From: Verrucomicrobiota bacterium
Lineage (GTDB): Bacteria; Verrucomicrobiota; Verrucomicrobiia; Chthoniobacterales; UBA10450
Reading direction: 5' to 3'
NCBI GenBank assembly: GCA_003219355.1
Contig: QHOQ01000099.1
Span: forward strand, 1-12,866
DNA: 12,866 bases
Part shown: piece by piece, positions 6,415 through 12,866 of the stretch
How the letters are laid out: each line of letters starts with the position of its first letter
Numbering within the stretch: the first letter of the stretch is position 1
Notes under the pieces: generated by a model
The model's input: only the letters and a program-made list of their open reading frames with translations
Databases searched by the model: none
What the model was told of the DNA's origin: nothing
Translations under genes and position numbers: made by a program

Positions 6415-7364
6415 GACTCGTCGCATTCTTTATTGCGCTCGCATTGGCCGCCAGTGCTTTCGGCCAACAGAAAGCTGAAGTAGTTCCGCGCGACACCGGC
6501 AGCGATTTACTTTGGAAAAAGCTCGAGACGCGCGTTGCAGAAATTGCCGCCCGACTCGATGGCGTAATGGGATTAGCCATTCTCGATCTTACGGACGGTC
6601 GGATTCTTTTGCACAATGCCGACCGGGTGCTTCCTGCTGCCAGTTCCATCAAGCTGGCAATCCTGCTGGAATTGTATCGTCAAGATCAGGAAGCTCGCAC
6701 GGGAGCGCAAGGGAAGGCCAAGCTTGACGACAGCTACACTTTCGCTCCCAAAGATTTGGTCGAAGACAGCCGAATCATGGCGGGTCTTACGCCGGGCGTC
6801 ACGCGGGTTACCAACCGCGACTTGGCTCAGTTTATGGTTGCTGTGAGCGACAACGCCTCCGCCAACATCCTGTCTGATCGTGTTGGCAGGGACAACGTGA
6901 ACGCCATGCTGCACAGCCTAGGGTTGTCCAAGACGATGCTGCGGCGAAAAATGATGGATGTTGCTGCCGCCCGGCGCGGTGAGGAAAACGTTGCAACACC
7001 GCAAGAAATGGTTCGGCTATTGGAGTCCATCCATAAAGGGAAGGTCCTAGATAAGCAATCGACTGCAGAGTTCATCAAACAGCTGTCAACTTCGAAAGAT
7101 AGTTACATTCCGCGGTACCTGCCCGATGGTGTTCAAGTGGCTAACAAGCCTGGAGAATTGGAAGCTGTGCGGACCGATTCAGGTATCGTTTATGCGCAGA
7201 ACCGGCCGTTTGCCATAAGTGTGATGACGGCTTACAACCGCGATGAGAAAGCTGCCGAGCGCGCCATTAGCGAAGTTGCTCTCGAGGCATACCACTATTT
7301 CGAAATGCGCGGCAAAACGTCCGAATATGGCCGCATATTACCGTCGCTCAAGCCCGCGAAGTGA
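6411..7364 (+). CDS. Secreted serine hydrolase, class A beta-lactamase fold
   Basis: The protein has 317 residues with an N-terminal signal peptide (hydrophobic 3-17, cleavage probably after AFG). It belongs to the Beta-lactamase2 (PF13354-like) serine hydrolases. The nucleophile motif is S78-S-I-K81. SDN stands at 146-148, followed by ASANIL. The third motif is K246-P-G in place of KTG/KSG, followed by AVRTDSGIV. The Glu-x-x-Leu-Asn element that carries the deacylating Glu166 of true class A beta-lactamases is not visible; that part reads MMDVAAARRGEENVATP (181-197), so E191/E192 are the only nearby acids. Bona fide beta-lactamase activity is therefore doubtful. A peptidoglycan- or peptide-directed hydrolase or a penicillin-binding role is as likely. 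The gene overlaps the LysR stop by four bases and is probably in one operon with it. It converges with priA after 18 bp. Confidence 0.85.
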   Translation: MRLVAFFIALALAASAFGQQKAEVVPRDTGSDLLWKKLETRVAEIAARLDGVMGLAILDLTDGRILLHNADRVLPAASSIKLAILLELYRQDQEARTGAQGKAKLDDSYTFAPKDLVEDSRIMAGLTPGVTRVTNRDLAQFMVAVSDNASANILSDRVGRDNVNAMLHSLGLSKTMLRRKMMDVAAARRGEENVATPQEMVRLLESIHKGKVLDKQSTAEFIKQLSTSKDSYIPRYLPDGVQVANKPGELEAVRTDSGIVYAQNRPFAISVMTAYNRDEKAAERAISEVALEAYHYFEMRGKTSEYGRILPSLKPAK

Positions 7365-7382
7365 TGGATGTTAGCTGCAATG

Positions 7383-9614
7383 CTAAAGCAACTGATACGG
7401 ATCGACGTCGACGGTCACGGTGACGTCTTCGGGGAATGGCAATTTGTCGAGCGTTTCGCGGACGAGCCGGCTCAGGCGCATGATCGCTTCACCACGAATC
7501 AGGATGTGAAAACGGAATTGGCCCTGTAATTTTTCGAGAGGCGCAGGCGTTGCATCACCCAAAAGGAATTCCTCGGGCAATGCTTCTTTCAAACGGCGCT
7601 TCAAAGTTTCGGCTGACAATTTTGCGCGTCCTTCGTGCGCGGAACGGACCGTGATCAGGATCGCATGTTTGAAGGGCGGAAAATCGCAGCGCTCGCGAAA
7701 CTCGAGTTCCTGCTGGAAATAACCGGTAAAATCGTGATGCCGCGCAAACTGAATTGACGGACTGAACGGCGTATATGTCTGCACAAACACTTCGCCGGGC
7801 GTTTCCCCCCGACCGGCGCGTCCAGCCACTTGTGTGAGAAGTTGAAAGGTGCGTTCGCCCGCTCGAAAATCGGGCAGATGCAGCGATAGATCGGCGTTAA
7901 TAATTCCTACGAGCGTCACGTTCGGAAAATGCAGGCCTTTCGCGATCATTTGCGTGCCAACGAGGATGTCGACCTGGCCGGTGCGAAAGCTTCTCAAAGT
8001 TTCCCGATACGCTTCTTTGCGCGTCATGGAGTCGGCGTCCATGCGGCGCACCGTTGCCTTGGGAAAAATGTGCGACACAGTTGACTCGACTTTCTCGGTG
8101 CCGAAACCGGCATAGATCAGGGAATCCTTTCCGCAAGCCGGACATTTCTTTGGCACTGCCGCGGTATGGCCACACAAATGACAACTCAACCGGGTAACGT
8201 GTCGATGAAAGGTGAGCGCCACGCTGCAATTCGGGCAATCGCGGGCTTCACCGCAATTGCTGCAAAGCAGGGAAGTGGAAAAGCCGCGTCGATTCAAAAA
8301 CAAGATTGTTTGTTCGTTTTTCTCCAGACGATCGGCAATGGCTGCGCGCAATTTTTCCGACAGAATTGCAGCCGCCTTTTCTTTTCGACGCTCCCGGCGA
8401 AGATCGACAATGCGAATGAGTGGCATCTGCTTTTCGTCGATGCGCTGGGTGAGCGTAGCCAGGCGATATTTGCCCGTTGTCGCGTTGTGATAACTCTCCA
8501 GCGATGGCGTCGCACTGCCAAGAATAACCACACACTTCTCGATCTTCGCGCGCACGACCGCGACATCCCGCGCGTGATAGCGCGGCGCTTCCTCCTGTTT
8601 GTAAGTATTTTCGTGTTCTTCATCGACAACGATGAGCCCGAGGTTTTTGAGAGGTGCGAAAACTGCGCTGCGCGGCCCGATGGCAATCCGCGCCCGCCCG
8701 GAATGAATCTTGTGCCATTCATCGTGCCGCTCGCCCTGAGATAAATGGCTATGCAAGACCGCAACCGTATCCTGCGCTTCGGCAAAGCGGCCTTTGAAGC
8801 GTTCGACCGTCTGTGGGGTAAGCGAAATCTCAGGGACGAGCACGATTGCGCTGTGACCGCGCTCGAGGGCAGCTCGAATTGCTTGCAAATAAATTTCCGT
8901 CTTGCCGCTGCCGGTCACACCGTGCAGCAAAATCGGACGCGCGCTCCCCGGTAAATCGAGCGCTTGGGTTACTTCCTTCAGCGCGAAAAGCTGCTCCGGA
9001 TTGAGTACAAGATTCGACGTTGCGATAAACTGCTCGTCGGCATGCGGATCGCGGACGACCGCTTCTTCGCGGAGCTCCGCCAAACCGCGTTTGACCAGCG
9101 CGCGCAAGGTTTGATTGTCGAGAGATGTCTGGCGCAGAAGATCGGCCGCGCGGACAGGAGCTTCCAAGTGCGAGATTGCCTCCAGAAGTTCCGCCTGCCG
9201 CGGCGCGCGCCGCCGGAGTTTTTCAACTTCTTCATTGTCGATCTTACGTGCCGGTTGCACGAACAATTGTTTCTTCCACCCGACTTCGGCTCGCCGAATC
9301 ACTTGTGGCAGCAGGCTCCGCATCACAGCTTCGATTGGGCAGCAATAATAGGCGCTGATCCATCTTGCGAGTTCGAGCAATTCTTCGCTCAAGGTGGGCG
9401 CGTCGCCGACGATCGCTTCGACCGGCCGGAGACCTTTCGCCTCACTATGATCGAGAACGGCCACGACGGTCGCCAGCGCGGACTTCTCGCGAAACGGAAC
9501 GCGTACGCGTGACCCGATGCCGACTCGTTCCGCCAATGTTTCTGGCACCAGATAATCGAGTTCCCGATGGATCGCTCGATCAATGATGACGCGAATGTAG
9601 TTGGCTTTCGCCAT
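7383..9614 (-). CDS. priA: Primosomal replication-restart helicase PriA
   Basis: The protein has 743 residues, full length for the family (E. coli 732). PriA recognises stalled forks and D-loops, unwinds the lagging arm 3'-5' and loads the replicative helicase. The N-terminal DNA-binding part begins VIIDRAIHRELDYLVPE. The SF2 helicase motifs follow: Walker A GVTGSGKTE (232-240), VLVPEISLTPQ, IGPRSAVFAP, DEEH (331-334), GSATPS (366-371), ILFLNRRGF, LVGTQMIAKG (551-560) and QVAGRAGRG (595-603). All eight zinc ligands are present (C451, C454, C460, C463, C478, C481, C491, C494). The ATG at 9614 gives the expected N-terminus. The gene diverges from the transglycosylase gene across 59 bp that hold a 14-bp palindrome. 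It ends 18 bp from the serine hydrolase stop. No missing residue is seen. Confidence 0.97.
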   Translation of the reverse strand: MAKANYIRVIIDRAIHRELDYLVPETLAERVGIGSRVRVPFREKSALATVVAVLDHSEAKGLRPVEAIVGDAPTLSEELLELARWISAYYCCPIEAVMRSLLPQVIRRAEVGWKKQLFVQPARKIDNEEVEKLRRRAPRQAELLEAISHLEAPVRAADLLRQTSLDNQTLRALVKRGLAELREEAVVRDPHADEQFIATSNLVLNPEQLFALKEVTQALDLPGSARPILLHGVTGSGKTEIYLQAIRAALERGHSAIVLVPEISLTPQTVERFKGRFAEAQDTVAVLHSHLSQGERHDEWHKIHSGRARIAIGPRSAVFAPLKNLGLIVVDEEHENTYKQEEAPRYHARDVAVVRAKIEKCVVILGSATPSLESYHNATTGKYRLATLTQRIDEKQMPLIRIVDLRRERRKEKAAAILSEKLRAAIADRLEKNEQTILFLNRRGFSTSLLCSNCGEARDCPNCSVALTFHRHVTRLSCHLCGHTAAVPKKCPACGKDSLIYAGFGTEKVESTVSHIFPKATVRRMDADSMTRKEAYRETLRSFRTGQVDILVGTQMIAKGLHFPNVTLVGIINADLSLHLPDFRAGERTFQLLTQVAGRAGRGETPGEVFVQTYTPFSPSIQFARHHDFTGYFQQELEFRERCDFPPFKHAILITVRSAHEGRAKLSAETLKRRLKEALPEEFLLGDATPAPLEKLQGQFRFHILIRGEAIMRLSRLVRETLDKLPFPEDVTVTVDVDPYQLL

Positions 9615-9636
9615 GGAATGTAGAGGCTAATTTAAT

Positions 9637-9650
9637 TGCTCGCGCGAGCA
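9637..9650. promoter_or_regulatory. 14-bp palindrome between priA and transglycosylase genes
   Basis: TGCTCGCGCGAGCA is a perfect palindrome (TGCTC-N4-GAGCA) in the 59-bp divergent spacer, 23 bases upstream of the priA ATG. On the priA strand it falls just upstream of TAAATT, a possible -10 box, where an operator would act. The shape resembles the TGTTC-N4-GAACA LexA motif I recall being described for Verrucomicrobia, with one substitution per half-site. Binding by any regulator is inference. Confidence 0.35.
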
Positions 9651-9673
9651 GGAGCACGAGATTTGATCCCGAA

Positions 9674-10276
9674 GTGATACGATTTGTCTTCAAACTGATC
9701 CTGTGTGTATTGCTCGCGTTGGCCGCGGGCTTCGCCTATCTGGCCGTGCGATCGGGCGACCCCATCTACACATTCTACGAATGGATGAGCCCTGCCCGAT
9801 TCAAACAATACGATCGCTTGATTCGCTCGGTCGCGGTGGAGCATCATCTCGATCCAATGTTGGTCAAAGCGGTCGTCTGGCGCGAAAGCCGCTTTGATCC
9901 CAAAAAACACGGCGCCGCCGGAGAGCGCGGGCTCATGCAGGTGAGCGAAAAAGCGGCCAACGAATGGGCGCGCGAAAACAAGATCGACAATTTCCGGGTC
10001 GAGAAGCTGTTCGATCCCAAAACAAATCTCGAGGCAGGCACGTGGTATTTGCGTCGTGCGTTCGAACACTGGGAAACGCAAACGGATCCGATGCCCTTCG
10101 CGCTTGCCGAGTACAACGCGGGGGCGAGCCGCGCCCAACGATGGAGCGGTGGAAATAGTGTCGACGCCATCCCGGCCCAGACATTTCTCAAGAAGATCGA
10201 TTTTCCTGGGACACGAAAGTATGTCGATTCAATCATCGCACGCTACGAATTCTACAAGCGGCGCGGTCGAATGTGA
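9674..10276 (+). CDS. Membrane-anchored lytic transglycosylase (SLT domain)
   Basis: The protein has 200 residues. One N-terminal hydrophobic segment (4-25) anchors it or acts as a signal, leaving a periplasmic SLT-type goose-lysozyme domain. The family motifs are complete: catalytic Glu71 in VVWRESRFDP, GERGLMQV (83-90) with the GLMQ loop, LFDPKTNLEAGTWYL (112-126), and AEYNAG (145-150) followed by RAQRW. Such enzymes cleave the MurNAc-GlcNAc bond of peptidoglycan to 1,6-anhydro products during wall remodelling. The length fits the short MltE/Slt-catalytic-domain type without accessory modules. The start is GTG at 9674, which gives a clean membrane segment; AGGAG lies 19 bases upstream, rather far. 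It is divergent from priA and followed at its stop codon by a strong hairpin. Confidence 0.9.
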   Translation: MIRFVFKLILCVLLALAAGFAYLAVRSGDPIYTFYEWMSPARFKQYDRLIRSVAVEHHLDPMLVKAVVWRESRFDPKKHGAAGERGLMQVSEKAANEWARENKIDNFRVEKLFDPKTNLEAGTWYLRRAFEHWETQTDPMPFALAEYNAGASRAQRWSGGNSVDAIPAQTFLKKIDFPGTRKYVDSIIARYEFYKRRGRM

Positions 10277-10301
10277 TCTGCAGGTGCGCCGTCCTGCAGA
10301 T
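10276..10301 (+). terminator. Strong hairpin at the transglycosylase stop codon
   Basis: ATCTGCAGG (10276-10284) and CCTGCAGAT (10293-10301) are exact reverse complements around the eight-base loop TGCGCCGT. The stem's first base is the last base of the stop codon TGA. The position is right for a transcription terminator or an mRNA 3'-end-protecting hairpin. No T-run follows (GGTGAGG), so a classical intrinsic terminator is not certain. Confidence 0.45.
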
Positions 10302-10406
10302 GGTGAGGAAAACGATAACGTAATTGCTCGTGGCGCCTTGCCAGAGCGAACCGCTTCCAAGAACCTCGTGTCGACGAGCACAGAATCTTCGCTAAGCGTA
10401 AGTTGA

Positions 10407-11600
10407 ATGACTAAAGCACAAATCGCGGAGGTTCTGGAGGAGATCGGCACTCTGCTCGAGTTGAAAGGAGAAAACCCGTTCAAAATTCGCGCTTATGCCA
10501 ATGCGGCGCGGTCGTTTGAAGCCTGGGGCGGAAGTCTCTCGGATCTGCAAGATGAAGAGACGCTTGCCAAGATTCCCGGAATCGGGAAGGCCATCGCAGC
10601 CAAAATCAAGGAGCTCGCGGCGACGGGCTCGCTCAAATACCTTGAAGATTTGCGCGCGGAATTTCCGGCTGCCATTCTCGAGCTGTTCTCGATTCAGGGG
10701 CTTGGCGCGAAAAAGATTAAGGCACTCCACGATCAACTTCACGTCAGCTCAGTTGCGGAACTGCTGAAAGCCTGCGAATCCGGCCGCGTCGCGAAGCTGC
10801 CAGGCTTTGGCGAGACCACGCAGGAAAAACTGTGCAAAGCAATTGCAGACCGGGTCAAGCATTCAGGTTCGTTTCAATTTGGCCAAATCGCCGGCGAGGC
10901 CGAATCGCTCCGAGATGCTCTCGCCGTCCATCCCGACGCGTTGCAGGTGTGTATCGCGGGCAGTTATCGCCGGCGAAAGGAAACCGTGCGCGATCTTGAT
11001 TTTATTGCCGCGACAAAAAAACCGGAACCGATCACACAAATGTTTGTCGAGCATCCCTTGGTTGAATCAGTCATCGCGCAAGGTCCGACAAAATCGAGCA
11101 TGCGGCTTCGCTCCGGCATTCAATGCGATCTACGCGTGGTCAGCGCTGAGGAATATCCGTTCGCGTTGAATTATTTTACCGGAAACAAGGAGCACAACAT
11201 CGAGATGCGCAATCGCGCGCTGAAACGCGGCTGGACCCTCAACGAATACCGCCTCGCGCCGCTTCCACCGGATCCGAAAACACGCAAGAAAAGATCGACA
11301 ACTAAAATTCCGAAGGTCCACGACGAAGCGGAACTGTATCGCGCGCTCGACCTCGATTTTATTCCCCCGGAACTGCGTGAGAACTGCGGTGAGTTCCAGG
11401 CGGCGGAGAACCATTCTCTGCCGCATCTAATCGAAGCAGAGAATTTGCGGGGTACATTTCATTGTCACACCACAGCAAGCGACGGCCACAATACTCTCGA
11501 TGAGATGACGCGAGCCGCACAGGCGCTGGGGCTCGAATACCTTGGCATCGCCGAGCACAGCCGCAGCTCGATCCAGGCGCACGGTTTAGACAAAGCTTAG
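10407..11600 (+). CDS. polX: DNA polymerase X, N-terminal part, truncated by frameshift
   Basis: This holds 397 residues of a bacterial family X DNA polymerase, which does short-gap filling in repair. The N-terminal 8-kDa region and helix-hairpin-helix motifs are present (IPGIGKAIAAKI about 55-66, IQGLGAKKI, LPGFGETTQ). The nucleotidyltransferase core has GSYRRRKETVRDLDF (185-199) with metal ligands D196 and D198 and a third acid D241 in CDLRVV. A C-terminal PHP domain begins with FHCHTTASDG (H352, H354, D359) and AEHSRSS (H384). It then stops prematurely at TAG 11598-11600. The stop is created by an exact 11-bp tandem duplication (11586-11607). Removing one copy restores GLDKAKLREQVAAIRKLN and joins it to the downstream fragment, giving 585 residues, a normal PolX length. 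As written, the polymerase core is intact but the PHP 3'-5' exonuclease site is incomplete. It could be a real mutation or an assembly or population artefact. Confidence 0.9.
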   Translation: MTKAQIAEVLEEIGTLLELKGENPFKIRAYANAARSFEAWGGSLSDLQDEETLAKIPGIGKAIAAKIKELAATGSLKYLEDLRAEFPAAILELFSIQGLGAKKIKALHDQLHVSSVAELLKACESGRVAKLPGFGETTQEKLCKAIADRVKHSGSFQFGQIAGEAESLRDALAVHPDALQVCIAGSYRRRKETVRDLDFIAATKKPEPITQMFVEHPLVESVIAQGPTKSSMRLRSGIQCDLRVVSAEEYPFALNYFTGNKEHNIEMRNRALKRGWTLNEYRLAPLPPDPKTRKKRSTTKIPKVHDEAELYRALDLDFIPPELRENCGEFQAAENHSLPHLIEAENLRGTFHCHTTASDGHNTLDEMTRAAQALGLEYLGIAEHSRSSIQAHGLDKA

Positions 11601-11607
11601 ACAAAGC
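11586..11607 (+). repeat. Exact 11-bp tandem duplication disrupting polX
   Basis: TTAGACAAAGC occurs twice in direct succession (11586-11596 and 11597-11607). The unit is not a multiple of three, shifts the frame and makes the in-frame TAG at 11598. Deleting either copy restores a continuous polX reading frame with family-like sequence on both sides. Confidence 0.97.
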
Positions 11608-11623
11608 AAAACTGCGCGAACAA

Positions 11624-12175
11624 GTGGCGGCAATCCGCAAATTGAACCAGAAGCTTGATGGCTTCCGTTTGTTTGCCGGTATCGAATGCGACATTCTCCG
11701 CGACGGCTCGCTTGATTTTGATGACGACGTTTTGTCCGAACTGGACTTTGTTGTCGCCTCGATTCACTCCGTTTTTAATCTCTCTGAAGCAGACATGACG
11801 CGGCGCATCATTCGAGCGATCGGGAATCCGTTTGTCACGATACTCGCGCATCCAACTGGCCGGCTTTTGTTAAAGCGCGAACCGTACGTTGTCGATCTTC
11901 CGGCGGTCCTCGACGCGGCGGCGGAAACCGGCACTTGGATCGAGCTCAATGCCGCCCCGAAACGCCTTGACCTCGACTGGCGCTGGTGGTCTCGCGCAAA
12001 GGAAAAAGGAGTCAAGTGCGTAATCAATCCCGACGCGCATCGTACCGAGCGGCTTCAGGATTTGTGGTTTGGCGTCGGGATCGCGCGCAAAGGCTGGCTA
12101 ACGAAAGACGATGTGATGAATTGTCTGCCGCTCGAGAAGATCGAATCGGAGCTAAAGCGAAAGCGCGAGGGGTAG
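11624..12175 (+). CDS. polX: DNA polymerase X, C-terminal PHP fragment
   Basis: This is the remainder of the broken polX gene, 183 residues if translation restarts at GTG 11624; no good ribosome site precedes it. The frame itself is open from within the duplication. It carries the missing PHP-domain metal ligands: GIECDIL (E), VVASIHSVF (H), LAHPTGRLL (H) and INPDAHRTE (D-x-H near the end), with ELNAAPKRLDL between. In PolX proteins this domain coordinates metals for 3'-5' exonuclease or phosphoesterase activity. Alone it lacks the first ligands (HxH at 352-354 of the upstream piece) and is unlikely to be active. It converges on the guanidino-enzyme gene after 41 bp. Confidence 0.88.
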   Translation: MAAIRKLNQKLDGFRLFAGIECDILRDGSLDFDDDVLSELDFVVASIHSVFNLSEADMTRRIIRAIGNPFVTILAHPTGRLLLKREPYVVDLPAVLDAAAETGTWIELNAAPKRLDLDWRWWSRAKEKGVKCVINPDAHRTERLQDLWFGVGIARKGWLTKDDVMNCLPLEKIESELKRKREG

Positions 12176-12216
12176 GGCGGGCCGAGCGCGCCGAAACTTT
12201 GCGGACTACCGTTTTC

Positions 12217-12866
12217 TCACGGAACAGCTTCCCGTTGCGGCAAAAACATCGTGAGACATTTACACGCGCCGCCGGCCTTCAGAAATTCGCTCATCGGCAG
12301 TTCATAGCAGCGGTAGCCGCGCTTGTTCAGGGTAGCGACGAGTTTCGGAGCGCCTTCCGGCAAAACAATATCGTGCTCGAGCACAACCGCATTGCAGGAA
12401 AAACAAACTGCCTCTTCGGGCGAAACGTCGATTAAGTCGCGGACGTGCTCACGGATTGCCCGCTGGCCGTATTCATCAAATGCAGCCGGAAACCAGACGG
12501 CTGCGCCATCAGGCAGTGGGCAAAAACAGGTATCGAGATGATAAAAACGCGGATCGACAAGCTCGACTGAGATGACGAGGCAACCGAGCACATCCGCAAC
12601 CGCGCGATGCGATTGGATGTCGGAACGAAATTTGTAACCGCAAAACAGTGCGTCACCCCCGAAAAGCGCATCGCCTTCGCCTTCGAAGTAGAGATCATCG
12701 GCCAGCCACCGGATTTCGTATCCATGTTCTTCCATCCAGCGCGCAAAGTGCGGCGCTTCGCCAGCCCGCTCTTTGTGCCGGAAATTACTCGGAATAAATT
12801 TTCGGCCAACGGTGAGTCCGGCGTTGGCGGTGAAAACCATGTCGGGGAGTTTCGGCTGCGGCGCAA
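12217..12866 (-). CDS. Guanidino-modifying enzyme (DDAH/amidinotransferase family), 5'-truncated
   Basis: The gene enters from the right edge, so its N-terminus is missing. The visible 215 residues read PKLPDMVFTANAG at the edge and end at TGA 12219-12217. Counting from the Met at 12840, the family motifs are FTANAG (3-8), an acidic stretch YFEGEGDAL (51-59), the catalytic His101 in RFYHLDTCFCPL, SCNAVVL (148-154), and the C-terminal nucleophile loop GGACKCLTMFL, with Cys195 the expected nucleophile. This pentein-fold family includes dimethylarginine dimethylaminohydrolase, arginine deiminase and glycine amidinotransferase, which all act on arginine-like guanidino groups through a Cys-His-acid centre. 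The general pattern is closest to DDAH-like or 'amidinotransferase' proteins of about 270-300 residues. The precise substrate (arginine, methylarginine or another) cannot be settled. It faces the polX 3' end. Confidence 0.82.
   Translation of the reverse strand, partial: APQPKLPDMVFTANAGLTVGRKFIPSNFRHKERAGEAPHFARWMEEHGYEIRWLADDLYFEGEGDALFGGDALFCGYKFRSDIQSHRAVADVLGCLVISVELVDPRFYHLDTCFCPLPDGAAVWFPAAFDEYGQRAIREHVRDLIDVSPEEAVCFSCNAVVLEHDIVLPEGAPKLVATLNKRGYRCYELPMSEFLKAGGACKCLTMFLPQREAVP

Noticed and set aside
6411..7364. Antibiotic-resistance beta-lactamase call
   Set aside because: The fold matches, but KPG replaces KTG and the Glu166 element is not visible; the broader serine hydrolase call is safer.
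7371..7386. TTAGC-N6-GCTAA dyad between the convergent serine hydrolase and priA genes
   Set aside because: A 5-bp AT-rich stem without a T-run is too weak to call a bidirectional terminator.
8166..8744. 192-residue plus-strand open frame
   Set aside because: It is antisense to the conserved helicase core of priA, with no recognisable motif; a frame shadow.
10365..10378. CTCGT-GTCG-ACGAG small hairpin upstream of polX
   Set aside because: A 5-bp stem of this composition is expected by chance, with no link to a promoter or ribosome site.
1..12866. CRISPR arrays, insertion sequences, phage or integrase genes
   Set aside because: No regularly spaced repeats, transposase motifs or terminal inverted repeats were seen anywhere in the window.

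Overview
The window is 12.9 kb of bacterial chromosome, about 55% G+C by eye, densely packed with ordinary-looking genes. It carries no insertion sequence, phage gene or CRISPR array that I can see. The gene content fits a Verrucomicrobiota-type soil bacterium (Chthoniobacterales-like): a PHP-containing DNA polymerase X, a full-length PriA, a small membrane-anchored lytic transglycosylase and a thioredoxin reductase / GT4 / GNAT string. No phylogenetic marker here proves this, so the assignment is tentative.

Layout. (1) 1-2021, plus strand: the tail of a thioredoxin reductase, a GT4 glycosyltransferase with a TTG start, and a GNAT-like acetyltransferase coupled to it by an ATGA overlap. (2) 2078-2153: tRNA-Thr(UGU) with its own likely promoter, followed by about 190 bp holding only a possible frameshifted relic on the minus strand. 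(3) 5365 down to 2347, minus strand: a substrate-binding lipoprotein, permease and ATPase of an SsuABC/TauABC/NrtABC-type importer, with overlapping genes. (4) 5485-7364, plus strand: a divergent CynR-like LysR regulator, coupled by an ATGA overlap to a secreted serine hydrolase of the class A beta-lactamase fold. The 119-bp divergent spacer contains two LysR-type dyads. (5) 9614 down to 7383: priA. (6) 9674-10276, plus strand: the lytic transglycosylase, ending in a strong hairpin. (7) 10407-12175: a DNA polymerase X gene (polymerase plus PHP nuclease) split in two by an exact 11-bp tandem duplication. (8) 12217 to the right edge, minus strand: a guanidino-group-modifying enzyme, cut by the window end.

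How the genes work together. The importer and the LysR regulator form a classic divergent regulator/transporter unit, so the regulator probably senses the imported small molecule or its product. The substrate cannot be read from sequence. The serine hydrolase shares the regulator's transcript and may be under the same control. priA, polX and the transglycosylase are housekeeping genes for replication restart, base-excision-type repair and cell-wall remodelling.

The most notable observations are the 11-bp duplication that knocks polX out of frame, the cysteine-rich binding protein with an unusual C-terminal tail, the LysR / beta-lactamase-fold gene pair, and a 14-bp palindrome (TGCTC-N4-GAGCA) between priA and the transglycosylase. 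I did not find a clearly new multi-gene system.
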